Shown one piece after another: positions 8,261 through 18,400 of a DNA stretch of 64,000 nt (positions within the stretch are counted from its first letter, which is position 1; each line of letters opens with the position of its first letter). The notes beneath the pieces were generated by a model, which was not told the DNA's origin, searched no databases, and worked only from the letters and a program-made list of their open reading frames with translations. This stretch comes from Ornithinimicrobium cavernae. GTDB lineage: Bacteria; Actinomycetota; Actinomycetes; Actinomycetales; Dermatophilaceae. A program made the position numbers and the translations under genes. The stretch spans positions 1 to 64,000 of the forward strand of contig NZ_QDDJ01000015.1 in assembly GCF_003121625.1 (NCBI RefSeq). The letters are read 5' to 3'.

Positions 8261-9424
8261 TCAGCTGCCTCCCTCGTTGAGCTCGACCTCGATCGGCTGG
8301 AAGCCCTCTCCGACGAGGTCCAGGTCCTCACCCTCGAGGCTGTCCAGCGCCGCCTGGATGTACTCGTTGGTGTAGGCCTCCTCGTCGGGCTCGGCGGTGA
8401 GCACGGTCGCACCGTCGACGTTCGCCGTGCCGAGGGAGATGTCCACGGTCTGCGCCCACGCGGCCTCGTCCGTGATGCCGATCCCGTTCGGCGAGGGCCA
8501 GATCAGCTTGTTGACCTCGTTCACCATCCACAGCTGGTGGCTCGCGCCCAGCTGCGACCCGTGCTCGACCACGATGGCGGCGGCCTCCTCGGGGTTGTCC
8601 CGGGCGAAGATCCAGCCCCGGATCGTGGCACGCAGGAAGGCCTCGGTCGTGTCCTGGTACTCCGCGTCGCTCGCCAGCCGCTCGCTGTCGGCCCACAGCG
8701 AGTCCTGCAGCATCGCGGTGCCCTCCTCGTTCCAGTCGATGACCGCGAAGTCCTCGGGCGTGTACAGCTCGCCGGTGTCCGGGTCCACCGTCTCCAGCAG
8801 CTGGGCGTACTCGTTGTAGGTCATCGCCTGCGCCGCGTCGATGTCACCGGCCAGCAGCCCCGACATGTCGAACGCCTGCTGCACCAGCGTCACGTCGGCT
8901 GCCGGGTCCAGACCGGCCTCGGTCATGCCCGCGAACAGCTCGAACTCGTTGCCGAAGCCCCAGTTGCCGACGTTCTTGCCCGCGAGGTCCGCCGAGGTGG
9001 TGATCGGGTTGTCCGCCCAGGACACCTGCAGGGTCCCCGACCGCTGGAAGATCTGGGCGATGCTGGTGATGCCCGCACCCTGCTCGCGCGAGGCCAGTGC
9101 CTTGGGCACCCACGCGATCGCGTAGTCCGCCTGGCCGTCGGCGACGACGGTCTGGGGGACGATGTCGGCGCCCCCCTCGCGGATGGTGACGTCCAGGCCC
9201 TCCTCCTCGAAGTAGCCCTGGTCGAGTGCCGCGTAGTAGCCCGCGAACTGACCCTGGGCGAACCACTGCAGCTGCAGCGTGACGGGCGTCAGCCCGCCGT
9301 CAGCCTCCCCCTCGGCCGAGCCGGGGCTCTCGTCCTCGCTCGTGCCGCCGCCGCAGGCGCTCAGCAACAGCGCCCCGGCCGCCGCCGCAGCGACCAGCCC
9401 GGGGATCCTCCTCGTGTGGCCCAT
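8261..9424 (-). CDS. ABC transporter substrate-binding lipoprotein, NMT1/THI5-like
   Basis: A 387-residue extracytoplasmic binding lipoprotein: signal peptide with lipobox LSAC (about residue 24), a glycine/acid-rich spacer, then the NMT1/SsuA-like fold starting at VTLQLQWFAQGQFAGYYAAL. That opening, with an early aromatic pair and GYYAA, is typical of binding proteins for pyrimidine-like or other small heterocyclic ligands (ThiY/RibY relatives). A good ribosome site (GAGAGGA) precedes ATG 9424. It is the last gene of an operon with two permeases, an ATPase and N-heterocycle hydrolases, which suggests the ligand is the substrate or a precursor of those enzymes. Confidence 0.85.
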   Translation of the reverse strand: MGHTRRIPGLVAAAAAGALLLSACGGGTSEDESPGSAEGEADGGLTPVTLQLQWFAQGQFAGYYAALDQGYFEEEGLDVTIREGGADIVPQTVVADGQADYAIAWVPKALASREQGAGITSIAQIFQRSGTLQVSWADNPITTSADLAGKNVGNWGFGNEFELFAGMTEAGLDPAADVTLVQQAFDMSGLLAGDIDAAQAMTYNEYAQLLETVDPDTGELYTPEDFAVIDWNEEGTAMLQDSLWADSERLASDAEYQDTTEAFLRATIRGWIFARDNPEEAAAIVVEHGSQLGASHQLWMVNEVNKLIWPSPNGIGITDEAAWAQTVDISLGTANVDGATVLTAEPDEEAYTNEYIQAALDSLEGEDLDLVGEGFQPIEVELNEGGS

Positions 9425-9455
9425 GGTGTGTCCTCTCTGTGGTGGTGTGGTGGTG

Positions 9456-10214
9456 TTAGCCCGTATGACGGCGGGTCGCCGCGCGCTCGAGCAGCAGCGT
9501 GAACCCGTAGAACAGGAGACCGAGCGCGATCGAGGCGGCCACGTAGGCCCAGGCGCGCGCGTAGCCGCTCTGGGCGGCGGCGCTGGCGATCCGGGAGCCC
9601 AGGCCGTTCTGCAGGCCGCCGAAGTACTCGGCGACCACGGCCGAGATGACGGCCAGCGAGGAGGCGATGTTGAGCCCGGTGAAGATGAAGGGGACGGCGC
9701 CGGGCAGGGTCACGGTGCGGGTGACCTGCCAGGGCGTGGCGGCGTAGGACCGCATCAGGTCCCGGTGCACCGGGCTGACCTGCCGCAGCCCACGCAGCGT
9801 GTTGAGGAACACGGGGACGAACACGACGAGCGCGACGATCACCCGCCGGGGCGTCTCGCTGGTGGCGCCGAACATGTTGGACAGCACCGGTGCCAGCGCC
9901 ACGATCGGGACCACCGCGGCCGCTGCCACCAGCGGCGCGACCATCTGGTCCAGCCAGGTCACGCGGGCCGCGACGGCAGCGGTGACCACCGCGAGCAGGG
10001 CGCCGACGACGAGCCCGACCAGGGCGTTCGTGCCGGTCGCCCTGGTGGCGTCGACCAGACCGTCCCAGATGGCGCGGATCTGACCCAGGATCTCGGTCGG
10101 GGGCGGCAGGAGGTATGCGGGCAGGGCGGCACCCCTGACCAGCACCTCCCAGCCGGCGAGGGCGAGCACGCCCAGCAGGAGGGGGGCGCCGACCCGCACC
10201 GCGGTGCCCCTCAT
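9456..10214 (-). CDS. ABC transporter permease (SsuC/ThiX type)
   Basis: A 252-residue inner-membrane permease of the BPD_transp_1 family with about six hydrophobic segments. It carries the EAA-loop region (LMRSYAATPWQVTRTVTLPG) that contacts the ATPase. ATG 10214 begins MRGTAVRVGAPLLLGV; the frame is open further upstream, but that part is Pro/Arg-rich and overlaps the ATPase gene. It partners with the ATPase and the second permease to form a heterodimeric importer for the NMT1-like binding protein. The 64-bp gap to the ATPase gene contains a short gagcgggccggt tandem repeat. Confidence 0.87.
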   Translation of the reverse strand: MRGTAVRVGAPLLLGVLALAGWEVLVRGAALPAYLLPPPTEILGQIRAIWDGLVDATRATGTNALVGLVVGALLAVVTAAVAARVTWLDQMVAPLVAAAAVVPIVALAPVLSNMFGATSETPRRVIVALVVFVPVFLNTLRGLRQVSPVHRDLMRSYAATPWQVTRTVTLPGAVPFIFTGLNIASSLAVISAVVAEYFGGLQNGLGSRIASAAAQSGYARAWAYVAASIALGLLFYGFTLLLERAATRRHTG

Positions 10215-10278
10215 CGGGGTGCCCCACCGAGGGCCGGCCGACGGCCGGTGAGCGGGCCGGTGAGCGGGCCGGTGGTCC

Positions 10279-11136
10279 TCATCGCAGGTCCCGCCCGTGG
10301 GCGCCGGAGGCCGGCGTCGGCCTGCCGTGCAGCGCCTCGCGCACCGCGGTGACGGCCGCGAAGAACCGCTCGTCCTCGCGCAGGTCCTCGTCGCGCTGGT
10401 CACCGAGCCGGACGTCGACCTCGCCGGTGATCCGGCCGGGCCGCGGGGTCATCACCACGACCCGGTGGGACAGGAACACCGCCTCCGGGATGGAGTGCGT
10501 CACGAAGACGACCGCCGCCCCGGTCTCCGAGGTGATGCGGACCAGCTCGGACTGCATCCGCTCCCGGGTCATCTCGTCGAGGGCGCCGAACGGCTCGTCC
10601 ATGAGCAGCAGCCGGGGGTTCTCGGCCAGCGAACGGGCGATCGCGACCCGCTGCTGCATCCCGCCGGACAGCTGGTCGGGGAAGGAACCGGCGAACTCGC
10701 TGAGCCCGACCATCTCCAGCAGCTCGGCGACCCGGCCGCGACGCGTCGCGCCGTCGGCCCCGTGCAGCCGCAGCGGGAGCTCGACGTTGTCGGCGACACT
10801 GCGCCAGGGCAGCAGGCCGGCGCTCTGGAAGGCGATCCCGTAGTCCTGGTCGAGGCGGGCCCGGCGCGCGCTCTTGCCGAAGACCTCGATCGTCCCGGCG
10901 GTCGGGCTGTCCAGGTCGGCCACGAGCCGCAGCAGCGTCGACTTGCCGCAACCGGACGGCCCGATCAGGGACACGAACTCCCCCGGGTCGACCACGAGGT
11001 CCACCTGGTGCAGCGCCTCCACCTGGCCGCGGCGGCCGGTGAAGACCTTGTCGACCCCGGCCACCCGGACCGCGGGATCGCCTCCGGAGGTCGGCGTGGT
11101 CGCGGTCGCGGGCACGGTGAGACGGTCCTGTGTCAT
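10279..11136 (-). CDS. ABC transporter ATP-binding protein (SsuB/TauB type)
   Basis: A 285-residue ATPase of the nitrate/sulfonate/pyrimidine importer class. Walker A GPSGCGKST at about 59-67, Q-loop AFQSAGLLPW, signature LSGGMQQRVAIARSLA, Walker B LLLMDEPFGALDE and switch His in VFVTHSIPEA are all intact. The start ATG 11136 overlaps the stop of the upstream permease as ATGA. It energises the two permeases on either side of it. Confidence 0.92.
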   Translation of the reverse strand: MTQDRLTVPATATTPTSGGDPAVRVAGVDKVFTGRRGQVEALHQVDLVVDPGEFVSLIGPSGCGKSTLLRLVADLDSPTAGTIEVFGKSARRARLDQDYGIAFQSAGLLPWRSVADNVELPLRLHGADGATRRGRVAELLEMVGLSEFAGSFPDQLSGGMQQRVAIARSLAENPRLLLMDEPFGALDEMTRERMQSELVRITSETGAAVVFVTHSIPEAVFLSHRVVVMTPRPGRITGEVDVRLGDQRDEDLREDERFFAAVTAVREALHGRPTPASGAHGRDLR

Positions 11137-12014
11137 GCGGTCTCCTCCTGACGTCGGTAGCGGCCCAGGGCCAGCCCCAGCAGATAGACCAGCCCGGCCG
11201 CGAACAGCCCCAGCAGCACGGCCCCGGCGATGGGTGCCCAGGCCTTCGCGGGGTCGGCGGACCCGGACTGGGCGTACTCGATGATCAGCCGCCCGATCCC
11301 GCCCTTGTGGCCCGTGGACACCTCGGCGACGACCGCGCCCAGGATCGCGGCCGCGGTGGCCAGGCGCAGCGCGGGCAGGAGGTAGGGGACGGCGGCGGGC
11401 AGCCGCAGGCGCAGCAGCGTCGTCCACCACGACGTGGCGTAGGTCCGGAAGAGGTCGGTGTGGGCGGCCTCGGGCGACTTCAGGCCGCGCAGCGCCCCCA
11501 CGGCCATGGGGAAGAAGGCCAGGTAGCTGGCGATGACGCCCACGCTCATCCAGGTCTCCCACTGCACCGGACCCAGCTGCAGCCGCCCGCCCCAGCTCAC
11601 CACCAGGGGGGCCAGGGCGATGAGCGGCACGGTCTGGCTCAGGATCAGCCACGGCTGCACCGCCCACTCGGCGACCACGAAGCGCTGCATCAGCAGCGCC
11701 AGCAGGATGCCGACCACCGTGCCGAGCAGCAGGCCCGCCGTGGCCGTGCCGAGGGTGACCAGGGCCGCCTGGACCACGGCCAGCCACACCGGTGCCGCGC
11801 CCTCGATACTGGTCGCCGGCTCGAGGGCACGTCCGATCATGTCCCAGACGTGCGGCATACCCAGGTCGGTGGTGCGGGGCAGCACCGCCTGGCCGGCGAC
11901 CGTCACTCCCTCGGCGGGACCGAGCGCCTTGTAGCCCTCCCAGAGGACGACCAGCCCCAGCACCCCAGCCGCCCCGAGGGCCACCGGCCGCCAGCGCACG
12001 CTGCCAACAGCCAT
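11133..12014 (-). CDS. ABC transporter permease (SsuC/ThiX type), second subunit
   Basis: A 293-residue permease with an N-terminal membrane segment (LGAAGVLGLVVLWEGYKALG), a periplasmic insert, and a core with the EAA-type loop (LFRTYATSWWTTLLRLRLPA). Its start overlaps the LLM oxidoreductase stop as TGATG and its stop overlaps the ATPase start, so the whole block is translationally coupled. Two different permeases imply a heterodimeric transmembrane pore. Confidence 0.87.
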   Translation of the reverse strand: MAVGSVRWRPVALGAAGVLGLVVLWEGYKALGPAEGVTVAGQAVLPRTTDLGMPHVWDMIGRALEPATSIEGAAPVWLAVVQAALVTLGTATAGLLLGTVVGILLALLMQRFVVAEWAVQPWLILSQTVPLIALAPLVVSWGGRLQLGPVQWETWMSVGVIASYLAFFPMAVGALRGLKSPEAAHTDLFRTYATSWWTTLLRLRLPAAVPYLLPALRLATAAAILGAVVAEVSTGHKGGIGRLIIEYAQSGSADPAKAWAPIAGAVLLGLFAAGLVYLLGLALGRYRRQEETA

Positions 12015-13030
12015 CAGGACTTCGCCACGACGTGCTCGCGCAGGGCGGGGATGATGATCTCGCCGTACTGCCGCAAGGTCTCCTCCTTGCTGTCGTGCAT
12101 CACGTAGGCGGCGAACTGGTCGACCCCGAGGTCCTTGAGCGCGGTGAGCTTGTCGATGTGGTCCTGGGCCGTGCCGAGCAGGCAGAACCGGTCGACGATC
12201 TCGTCCGGCACGAAGTCCACGTGGTCGTTGTCGGTCCGGCCGTGGGTGTTGTAGTCGTAGGTGGTCCGGCCGGCGATGTAGTCGGTCAGCGCCTGCGGGA
12301 TCTCCCCCGACGTGCCGTAGCGGTCGACGAGGTCGGCGATGTGGTTGCCGACCATGCCGCCGAACCACCGGCTCTGCTGCCGCTGGTGGTCCAGGTCCGT
12401 CCCGACGTAGGCCGGTGCGGACACGCAGATCTTGATCGACAGCGGGTCGCGACCGGCCCGCTCGGCCGCGTCCCGGACCGCCTGGATCATCCACCGGGTG
12501 ATGTCGATGTCGGCCAGCTGCAGGATGTAGCCGTCAGCGACCTCACCGGTGAGGGCCAGCGCCTTCGGCCCGTAGGCGGCGACCCAGACCTCGAGGGAGG
12601 AACCGGTCGACCACGGGAACCGCAGGGTCGCCCCCTCGTGCTCCACCGACCGTGAGTTGGCCAGCTCCCGGATCACCCGGACGCTCTCGCGCAGGGTCCG
12701 CAGCGTGGACGGCCGGCCGTTGAGCACCCGCACGGCCGAGTCGCCGCGCCCGATCCCGCACACCGTGCGGTTGCCGTACATCTCGTTGAGCGTGGCGAAC
12801 ACGCTCGCGGTCACGGTCCAGTCGCGGGTGAGCGGGTTGGTGACGAACGGTCCGACCCGCACCTTGCGGGTCGCGGCCAGGATCGCCGAGTGGATGACGT
12901 AGGGCTCCTGCCACAGCAGGTGGCTGTCGAAGGTCCAGACGTGGCTGAAGCCGTGGTGCTCCGCGAGCTGCGCGAGCTGGACGACCCTGCTGGAGGGCGG
13001 GTTGGTCTGGAGTACCGCTCCGAAGTCCAT
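12014..13030 (-). CDS. LLM-class flavin/F420-dependent oxidoreductase (TIGR03842-like)
   Basis: A 338-residue luciferase-like (TIM-barrel) oxidoreductase. It starts MDFGAVLQTNPPSSRVVQLA and has the family's conserved features: HVWTFDSHLLWQEPYV, the central GIGRGDSAVRVLNGRP loop, and AAYGPKALALTGEVADGYI. It most resembles the TIGR03842 group usually annotated as F420-dependent, which often sits next to hydantoinase/dihydropyrimidinase genes. The electron donor is not provable here. Seven bases separate it from the dihydropyrimidinase gene, so it probably acts on a substrate or product of the same pathway. Confidence 0.82.
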   Translation of the reverse strand: MDFGAVLQTNPPSSRVVQLAQLAEHHGFSHVWTFDSHLLWQEPYVIHSAILAATRKVRVGPFVTNPLTRDWTVTASVFATLNEMYGNRTVCGIGRGDSAVRVLNGRPSTLRTLRESVRVIRELANSRSVEHEGATLRFPWSTGSSLEVWVAAYGPKALALTGEVADGYILQLADIDITRWMIQAVRDAAERAGRDPLSIKICVSAPAYVGTDLDHQRQQSRWFGGMVGNHIADLVDRYGTSGEIPQALTDYIAGRTTYDYNTHGRTDNDHVDFVPDEIVDRFCLLGTAQDHIDKLTALKDLGVDQFAAYVMHDSKEETLRQYGEIIIPALREHVVAKS

Positions 13031-13037
13031 GCCGGTC

Positions 13038-14459
13038 TCAGATCAGGTACTGACTGAGGCCGCGCTTGAGGTAGCGCCCGTGGCCCGCCGAGCCGAGGTA
13101 CTGGTCGTCGTCGACGACCACCCGCCCCCGGGAGAGCACCGTGTCGACGTGCCCGTCGATCTCGAACCCCTCCCACGCGGCGTAGTCCATGTTCATGTGG
13201 TGCGTCTTGTCCAGCCCGATGGAGGTCTGGCCCTTCGGGTCGTAGACGACGATGTCGGCGTCGGCACCGGGCGCGATGAGACCCTTGGTGCCGTAGAGCC
13301 CGAACATCCGCGCCGGGGTGGTGGAGGTCAGCTCGACCCACCGCTCCAGGCTGATCTCGCCGGTGACCACCCCCTGGTACATGAGGTTCATCCGGTGCTC
13401 GACGGAGCCGATGCCGTTGGGGATCGCGCGGAAGTCGCCGCGGCCGAGCTCCTTCTGGTCCTTCATGCAGAACGGGCAGTGGTCGGTGGAGACCATCTGC
13501 AGGTCGTTGGTCCGCAGGCCCTGCCACATCGCGTCCTGGTGCCCCTCGGCCCGGGAGCGCAGCGGCGTGGAGCAGACCCACTTGGCCCCCTCGAAGCCCG
13601 GCGCCCCCAGCTGCTCCTCGAGGGACAGGTAGAGGTACTGCGGGCAGGTCTCGCCGAACACGTTGCGCCCGCGCCCGCGCGCGGCGGCCAGCTGCTCGAC
13701 GGCCTGCTTGGCGCTGACGTGCACGACGTAGAGCGGTGCCTCGGTGACGTCGGCGAGCATGATCGCCCGGTGCGTGGCCTCCTCCTCCATCTGCCACGCC
13801 CGCGCGATCCCGTGGTAGTAGGGGCTGGTCTTGCCCTGGTTGTACAGCTGCTCGGCCAGCACGTCGATCGCCGGGCCGTTCTCCGCGTGCATCATGGTCA
13901 GCAGGCCCAGGTCGGCGGCCTTCTGCATGGCCTTGAGGATCTGGGCGTCGTCGCTGTAGAAGACGCCCGGGTAGGCCATGAACAGCTTGTAGCTGCTGAT
14001 CCCCTCGTCGAGCAGGGTCTCCATCGACTTGAGCGAGAACTCGTCGACTCCCCCGATGATCTGGTGGAACCCGTAGTCGATGGCGCAGTTGCCCTCGGCC
14101 TTGCCGTGCCAGGCGGCCAGGCCGTCCTCGACGCGCTCGCCATAGCGCTGGATCGCGAAGTCGATGATCGTGGTCGTCCCGCCCCAGGCGGCCGCCCGGG
14201 TGCCGCTCTCGAAGGTGTCCGAGGCCTCGGTCCCGCCGAACGGCATCTGCATGTGCGTGTGCGCGTCGATGCCGCCGGGGATCACGTACTTGCCGGTCGC
14301 GTCGATCACCGTGTCCACGCTGCCGGCGAGGTCGTGGCCGAGCACGGTGGAGCCCGGCGACAGGACGGCCACGATCTTCTCGCCGTCGACGAGGACGTCG
14401 GCCTCGGTGCGTCCGGTGGAGGAGACGACCGTGCCGCCCCTGATGTATGTCGTGGTCAT
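13038..14459 (-). CDS. hydA: Dihydropyrimidinase / D-hydantoinase
   Basis: A 473-residue cyclic amidohydrolase that opens dihydrouracil-, dihydrothymine- or hydantoin-type rings to N-carbamoyl acids. Zinc ligands are seen in DAHTHMQMPF (His67, His69), and the carbamylated bridging lysine is in SYKLFMAYPG (Lys158). Later metal-binding regions are MMHAENG, YVVHVSAKQA and VSTDHCPF. Length and C-terminal region match dihydropyrimidinases. A strong ribosome site (GAGAGGA) precedes ATG 14459. The neighbouring carbon-nitrogen hydrolase would take the next step. Confidence 0.93.
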   Translation of the reverse strand: MTTTYIRGGTVVSSTGRTEADVLVDGEKIVAVLSPGSTVLGHDLAGSVDTVIDATGKYVIPGGIDAHTHMQMPFGGTEASDTFESGTRAAAWGGTTTIIDFAIQRYGERVEDGLAAWHGKAEGNCAIDYGFHQIIGGVDEFSLKSMETLLDEGISSYKLFMAYPGVFYSDDAQILKAMQKAADLGLLTMMHAENGPAIDVLAEQLYNQGKTSPYYHGIARAWQMEEEATHRAIMLADVTEAPLYVVHVSAKQAVEQLAAARGRGRNVFGETCPQYLYLSLEEQLGAPGFEGAKWVCSTPLRSRAEGHQDAMWQGLRTNDLQMVSTDHCPFCMKDQKELGRGDFRAIPNGIGSVEHRMNLMYQGVVTGEISLERWVELTSTTPARMFGLYGTKGLIAPGADADIVVYDPKGQTSIGLDKTHHMNMDYAAWEGFEIDGHVDTVLSRGRVVVDDDQYLGSAGHGRYLKRGLSQYLI

Positions 14460-14469
14460 GGTCTTCCTC

Positions 14470-15318
14470 TCAGGGCCGCGCGATCTGGGTGTAGGAGTCC
14501 GGGCGACGGTCTCGGTAGAACTGCCAGTCGTCGCGCATCTGCTGCACCATGTCGAGGTCGAGGTCGCGGACCAGCACCTCCTCGGACTCCGAGGAGCCGC
14601 GCTCTCCGACGAAGTTGCCGCGCGGGTCGATGACCTGGCTGGTGCCGTAGAAGTCGACGGCGTCCTCGCCGTACTCGTTGTCCTCGCGGCCGACCCGGTT
14701 GGGCTGCAGCACGAAGTAGCCGTTGGCCACGGCGGCGCAGGGGCCCTCGACCTCCCAGAGCCGGTTGCTCAGGCCCGGCTTGGTGGCGTTGGGGTTGAAC
14801 ACCATGTGTGCGCCGTTGAGCCCCAGCTCGCGCCACCCCTCGGGGAAGTGCCGGTCGTAGCAGATGTAGGCCCCGACCTTGCCGACCGCGGTGTCGAACA
14901 CCGGGTAGCCCAGGTTGCCGGGACGGAAGTAGAACTTCTCCCAGAACTTGTCCAGGTGCGGCAGGTGGTGCTTGCGGTAGGAGCCCAGCACCGAGCCGTC
15001 GGCGTCCACGACCACGGCGGTGTTGTAGTAGACGCCGGTCTGCGCCTCCTCGTAGATCGGGAGGATGGAGACCAGCCCCAGCTCCTTGGCCAGCGCGGCG
15101 AACCGCTGCACGATCGGACCGTCGACGGGCTCGGCGTAGCGGTAGTACTTGGCGTCCTGGGTGATGCCGAAGTAGGGACCGTAGAAGAGCTCCTGGAAAC
15201 AGATCACCTCCGCCCCGTCCGCGGCCGCGTCCCGGGCGAACTGCTCGTGCTTGTCCAGCATCGAGTCCTTGTCCCCGGTCCAGGTGGTCTGGGTGATTGC
15301 TGCTCGCACGATGGCCAT
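14470..15318 (-). CDS. Nitrilase-superfamily hydrolase, beta-ureidopropionase-like
   Basis: A 282-residue carbon-nitrogen hydrolase. The catalytic triad is visible: Glu43 (FQELFYGPYF), Lys116 (YRKHHLPH) and Cys153 (ICYDRHFPEG). The sequence style is closest to N-carbamoyl-beta-alanine amidohydrolase (beta-ureidopropionase), which releases CO2 and NH3 from the dihydropyrimidinase product; N-carbamoyl-D-amino-acid hydrolase is the main alternative. GGAGAGAC precedes ATG 15318. It is the first gene of the seven-gene minus-strand operon running to 8261. Confidence 0.87.
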   Translation of the reverse strand: MAIVRAAITQTTWTGDKDSMLDKHEQFARDAAADGAEVICFQELFYGPYFGITQDAKYYRYAEPVDGPIVQRFAALAKELGLVSILPIYEEAQTGVYYNTAVVVDADGSVLGSYRKHHLPHLDKFWEKFYFRPGNLGYPVFDTAVGKVGAYICYDRHFPEGWRELGLNGAHMVFNPNATKPGLSNRLWEVEGPCAAVANGYFVLQPNRVGREDNEYGEDAVDFYGTSQVIDPRGNFVGERGSSESEEVLVRDLDLDMVQQMRDDWQFYRDRRPDSYTQIARP

Positions 15319-15477
15319 GTCTCTCCAGTTCGTCGGCGCTGACGTCTGCGAAGGTGTGTCTGCTTCTCCCCGATGAGACCAAGATCACGGTGGACTCCGC
15401 GGGATCGCCACCATACCCGTGGGCGCGCCCGGGGGGAACAGCCTTTGTGCGCGAGTTTCCGTGTCGTCCGCGTCTCC
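15319..15477 (-). promoter_or_regulatory. Upstream region of the pyrimidine/hydantoin operon
   Basis: A 159-bp gap in front of the beta-ureidopropionase-like gene, after the end of the giant subtilase gene. On the minus strand a TATGGT hexamer near 15410 could be a -10 box. No convincing -35 element or operator palindrome is visible. Called from position more than from motif strength. Confidence 0.3.
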
Positions 15478-18400
15478 TCAGCGCACCCGCAGCACGGGCC
15501 CGTCGACCACCGCCTCGAAACCGTCGACGGTGAGGACGGCCCGCAGGTCGTAGGACCCCTTGGCGGCGCCGCGCACGAGGGCGAGGTACTCCTCCTCGTC
15601 GACGAACTCCATGTCGAAGGTCTCGACCACCTCACCGCCCTGGCGCAGCTCGAGCACCGCCCCGTCGACCTGGACCCGCTGGCCGTCGGCACCGGTCAGC
15701 GCGAGCTTGACCAGCTGGACCCTGCCCTTGCCGCCGGCGAGGTTCCACGCGACGTCGTAGGCGTAGTGAGCGACCTGGCGCGTCTGGCTCACCTCGTTGC
15801 CGAGGGTGTCGGTGGCCACGACGGTCACCTCCTGGGCACCCTCCACGAGCGGCACGACCACGGTGAACGACCCGTCCGCCGCGACGTCGACCGGCTCACC
15901 CTGGACGGTCACCGTGACCGGCTCGGCGAACGCGTCCGAGACCGTGCCGGTGACCGTGACCTCCGGCTCGAGCACCGCGGTGCCCTCACCGGGGGTCCAG
16001 GACAGCTCGGGTGCCGTCGTGTCCAGTGCCACCACCAGGGGCTCGCTCTCGGTCGTGCCGAGCTCGTTGGCGGCCACGGCGACCAGGGTGTTCTCGCCCT
16101 CGGTCAGCCCGACCGTCGCGGTGTAGGTCCAGTCGTCGGCCGGGACGACCGTCGCCAGCACCTCCTCGCCACGCAGGATCTGCACCTCGTCGGCTCCGAC
16201 CGCCCGGCCGCTGACCTGGACCGGGCTCGTCCCGACCAGGGTCTGCGGGGTCGTCAGCGTCGGCACCTGTGGCGGCGCGAGCAGCAGCCACTCGAGGGAG
16301 TCGAGGACCACCTGCTCGGTGCCCTCGGTCCACCCGCGGTCCGGCCCCATGTAGTCCGAGACCGCCGCGAAGCTCAGCAGCAGGTGACCGCTGAGGTCGG
16401 TGCGCTGCTCGAAGGCCACGGCCGTGCCCACCGGGGACCCGGCCACGGTGAGCGTGGCCAAGGACTCGCCCCGGTATGCCGACAGCCAGCTGTAGTAGCC
16501 GTCGTCCGCGACGATGTGGGCCGGGTCCGCGACGTCGGCGAACACCGGGTGCGCGGCCAGCGCCGTCAGCCCCACGGGTCCGTCGCGGTAGCCCTGGCCA
16601 CCGACGGTGACTCCCTCGCCGTGCTCCTCGAGCAGCCGGAGGCCGCCCTCGGTGACGCCGTGGGTGCCGCTGAAGACCAGGTCCACCTGGGCGGTGTCGG
16701 CAGCCGCGACCAGGGCGTCGAACTCCGCGGCGGTCGGCTCGCCACCGTTGACGACGACCACGCTGTAGTCGTCGATGGCTGCGACGACGTCCCCCCAGGC
16801 GACCTCCTCGGAGGCCACCCCCTCGGAGACCAGGAACTCGGTCAGGTCTCCGCGCACGTCGCCCAGGACGCCGACCTGGATCGGGGAGATCTCCACCGTG
16901 AGCGCCGCGGGCTCCTCGCCCACGGTCACCTCGGTGGTGACGACCACGTGGTTCGGGCCCTGGACGGTGAGCGTGTAGTCCCCGACCAGCAGCGGCTCGA
17001 GCACGGCCGTGCCGTCCGCACCCGAGGCGACGGACGTGTCGGTCGGTCCCGCGGCCTCGACCTGCGCGCCGGCGACCGGCTGGCCGGTGACGTCGTCGAG
17101 GACCGTGACGGTCAGGGCCGACTCGGCCAGCGGGGTCAGCTCGATGTCGTGCAGCAGGCTCTGCTCCGGCGCGACGGTGACCGTCGCGGTGTAGGGCTCG
17201 AACCCGTCCGCGGTCGCCTCGAGGGTGACCTCACCGGAGGCCACGCCGAGCTGGTAGGCCCCGTCGGGACCGGTCTCGGCGCGGGTCGCCGTCCCGGCGA
17301 CGGTCACCTCGGCACCCTCGACGGGGCCGCCGTTGCCGGTGACCGTCCCGTGGACGTCGCTCTGCCGGGCCTCCATCGCCCAGGCGACACCGTTGAGCGT
17401 GATGCGCTCGGCGTCGGTGGTCCAGGCCTTGATCGGCGAGCCGTAGGAGCTCGCCCCCAGGTTGCCCAGCAGCAGGTGCACCGAGCCCGGAGTGACGAAG
17501 TCGTAGGCCAGTCCCAGATCGAAGGTGGTGCCGGTCTCGGGGTGCACCGTCTGCGCCAGCGCCGTGCCGGAGTAGCCGGCGAAGGACTGGAACTGCTGGT
17601 TGAGGCCCGGGTTGGTGAGCAGCGTGACCGTCTCACCGACGTCGTAGCCCTCCAGGACGGGGTGCTCGGCACCGACCAGGTAGCCGACCGCGTCCGGCTC
17701 GAAGTCGCTGTCCACGGACTCGGGGTCCCCGGTGTACTTCGACAGGGTGCGGATCGACCCGGAGCCGTACTGCGAGGGCAGGATCAGCGACACGTCGTGG
17801 GCGGCGGCCTCGTCGAGGAAGGCTGTGAACTCCTCCGCCGTGGGCTCCAGGCTGGCGCCGTTGACGAAGGCCAGGTCATAGGCCCCGGTCGTCAGGTCCA
17901 CCTGGGCGAGCTCGCGATAGCCGAACCGCTCGATCGTGTAGCCGTTGGCCACCAGGAAGTCGCCCATCGAGCCGTTGAACAGGTCGCCGACGAGCGCGAG
18001 GTGCTTGGTCACGCCCAGGCGTGCCTCGGCCGTGGCCGGTGAGCCGTCGGCCACGGTGACGTCGACGAAGTCGGTGACCTGCCCCTCGGCCCTGGCCACG
18101 AGCATCCACTCACCCGCTGGCAGGTGCTCGAAGGTGAACGTGCCATCGGCAGCTGTGGTGTCGGCATACTCCGTGCCGTCCACGAGCACCGAGGCTCCGG
18201 CGACCGGCTCTCCGGAGGCCGACAGGACCGTGCCGCTGACCCCGGCCCCGGGTGACCGGGGCAGGGTGATCGAGGAGGCGGTCGACTCTCCCTCGGCGAC
18301 GGTGACGGTCGTGCTGGCCGCCTCGTAGCCGAAGGTGGTCGCCGTCAGGGTCCAGGTGCCCGGCTCGAGCGGTATGACGTAGCTCCCGTCTCCCTCACGC

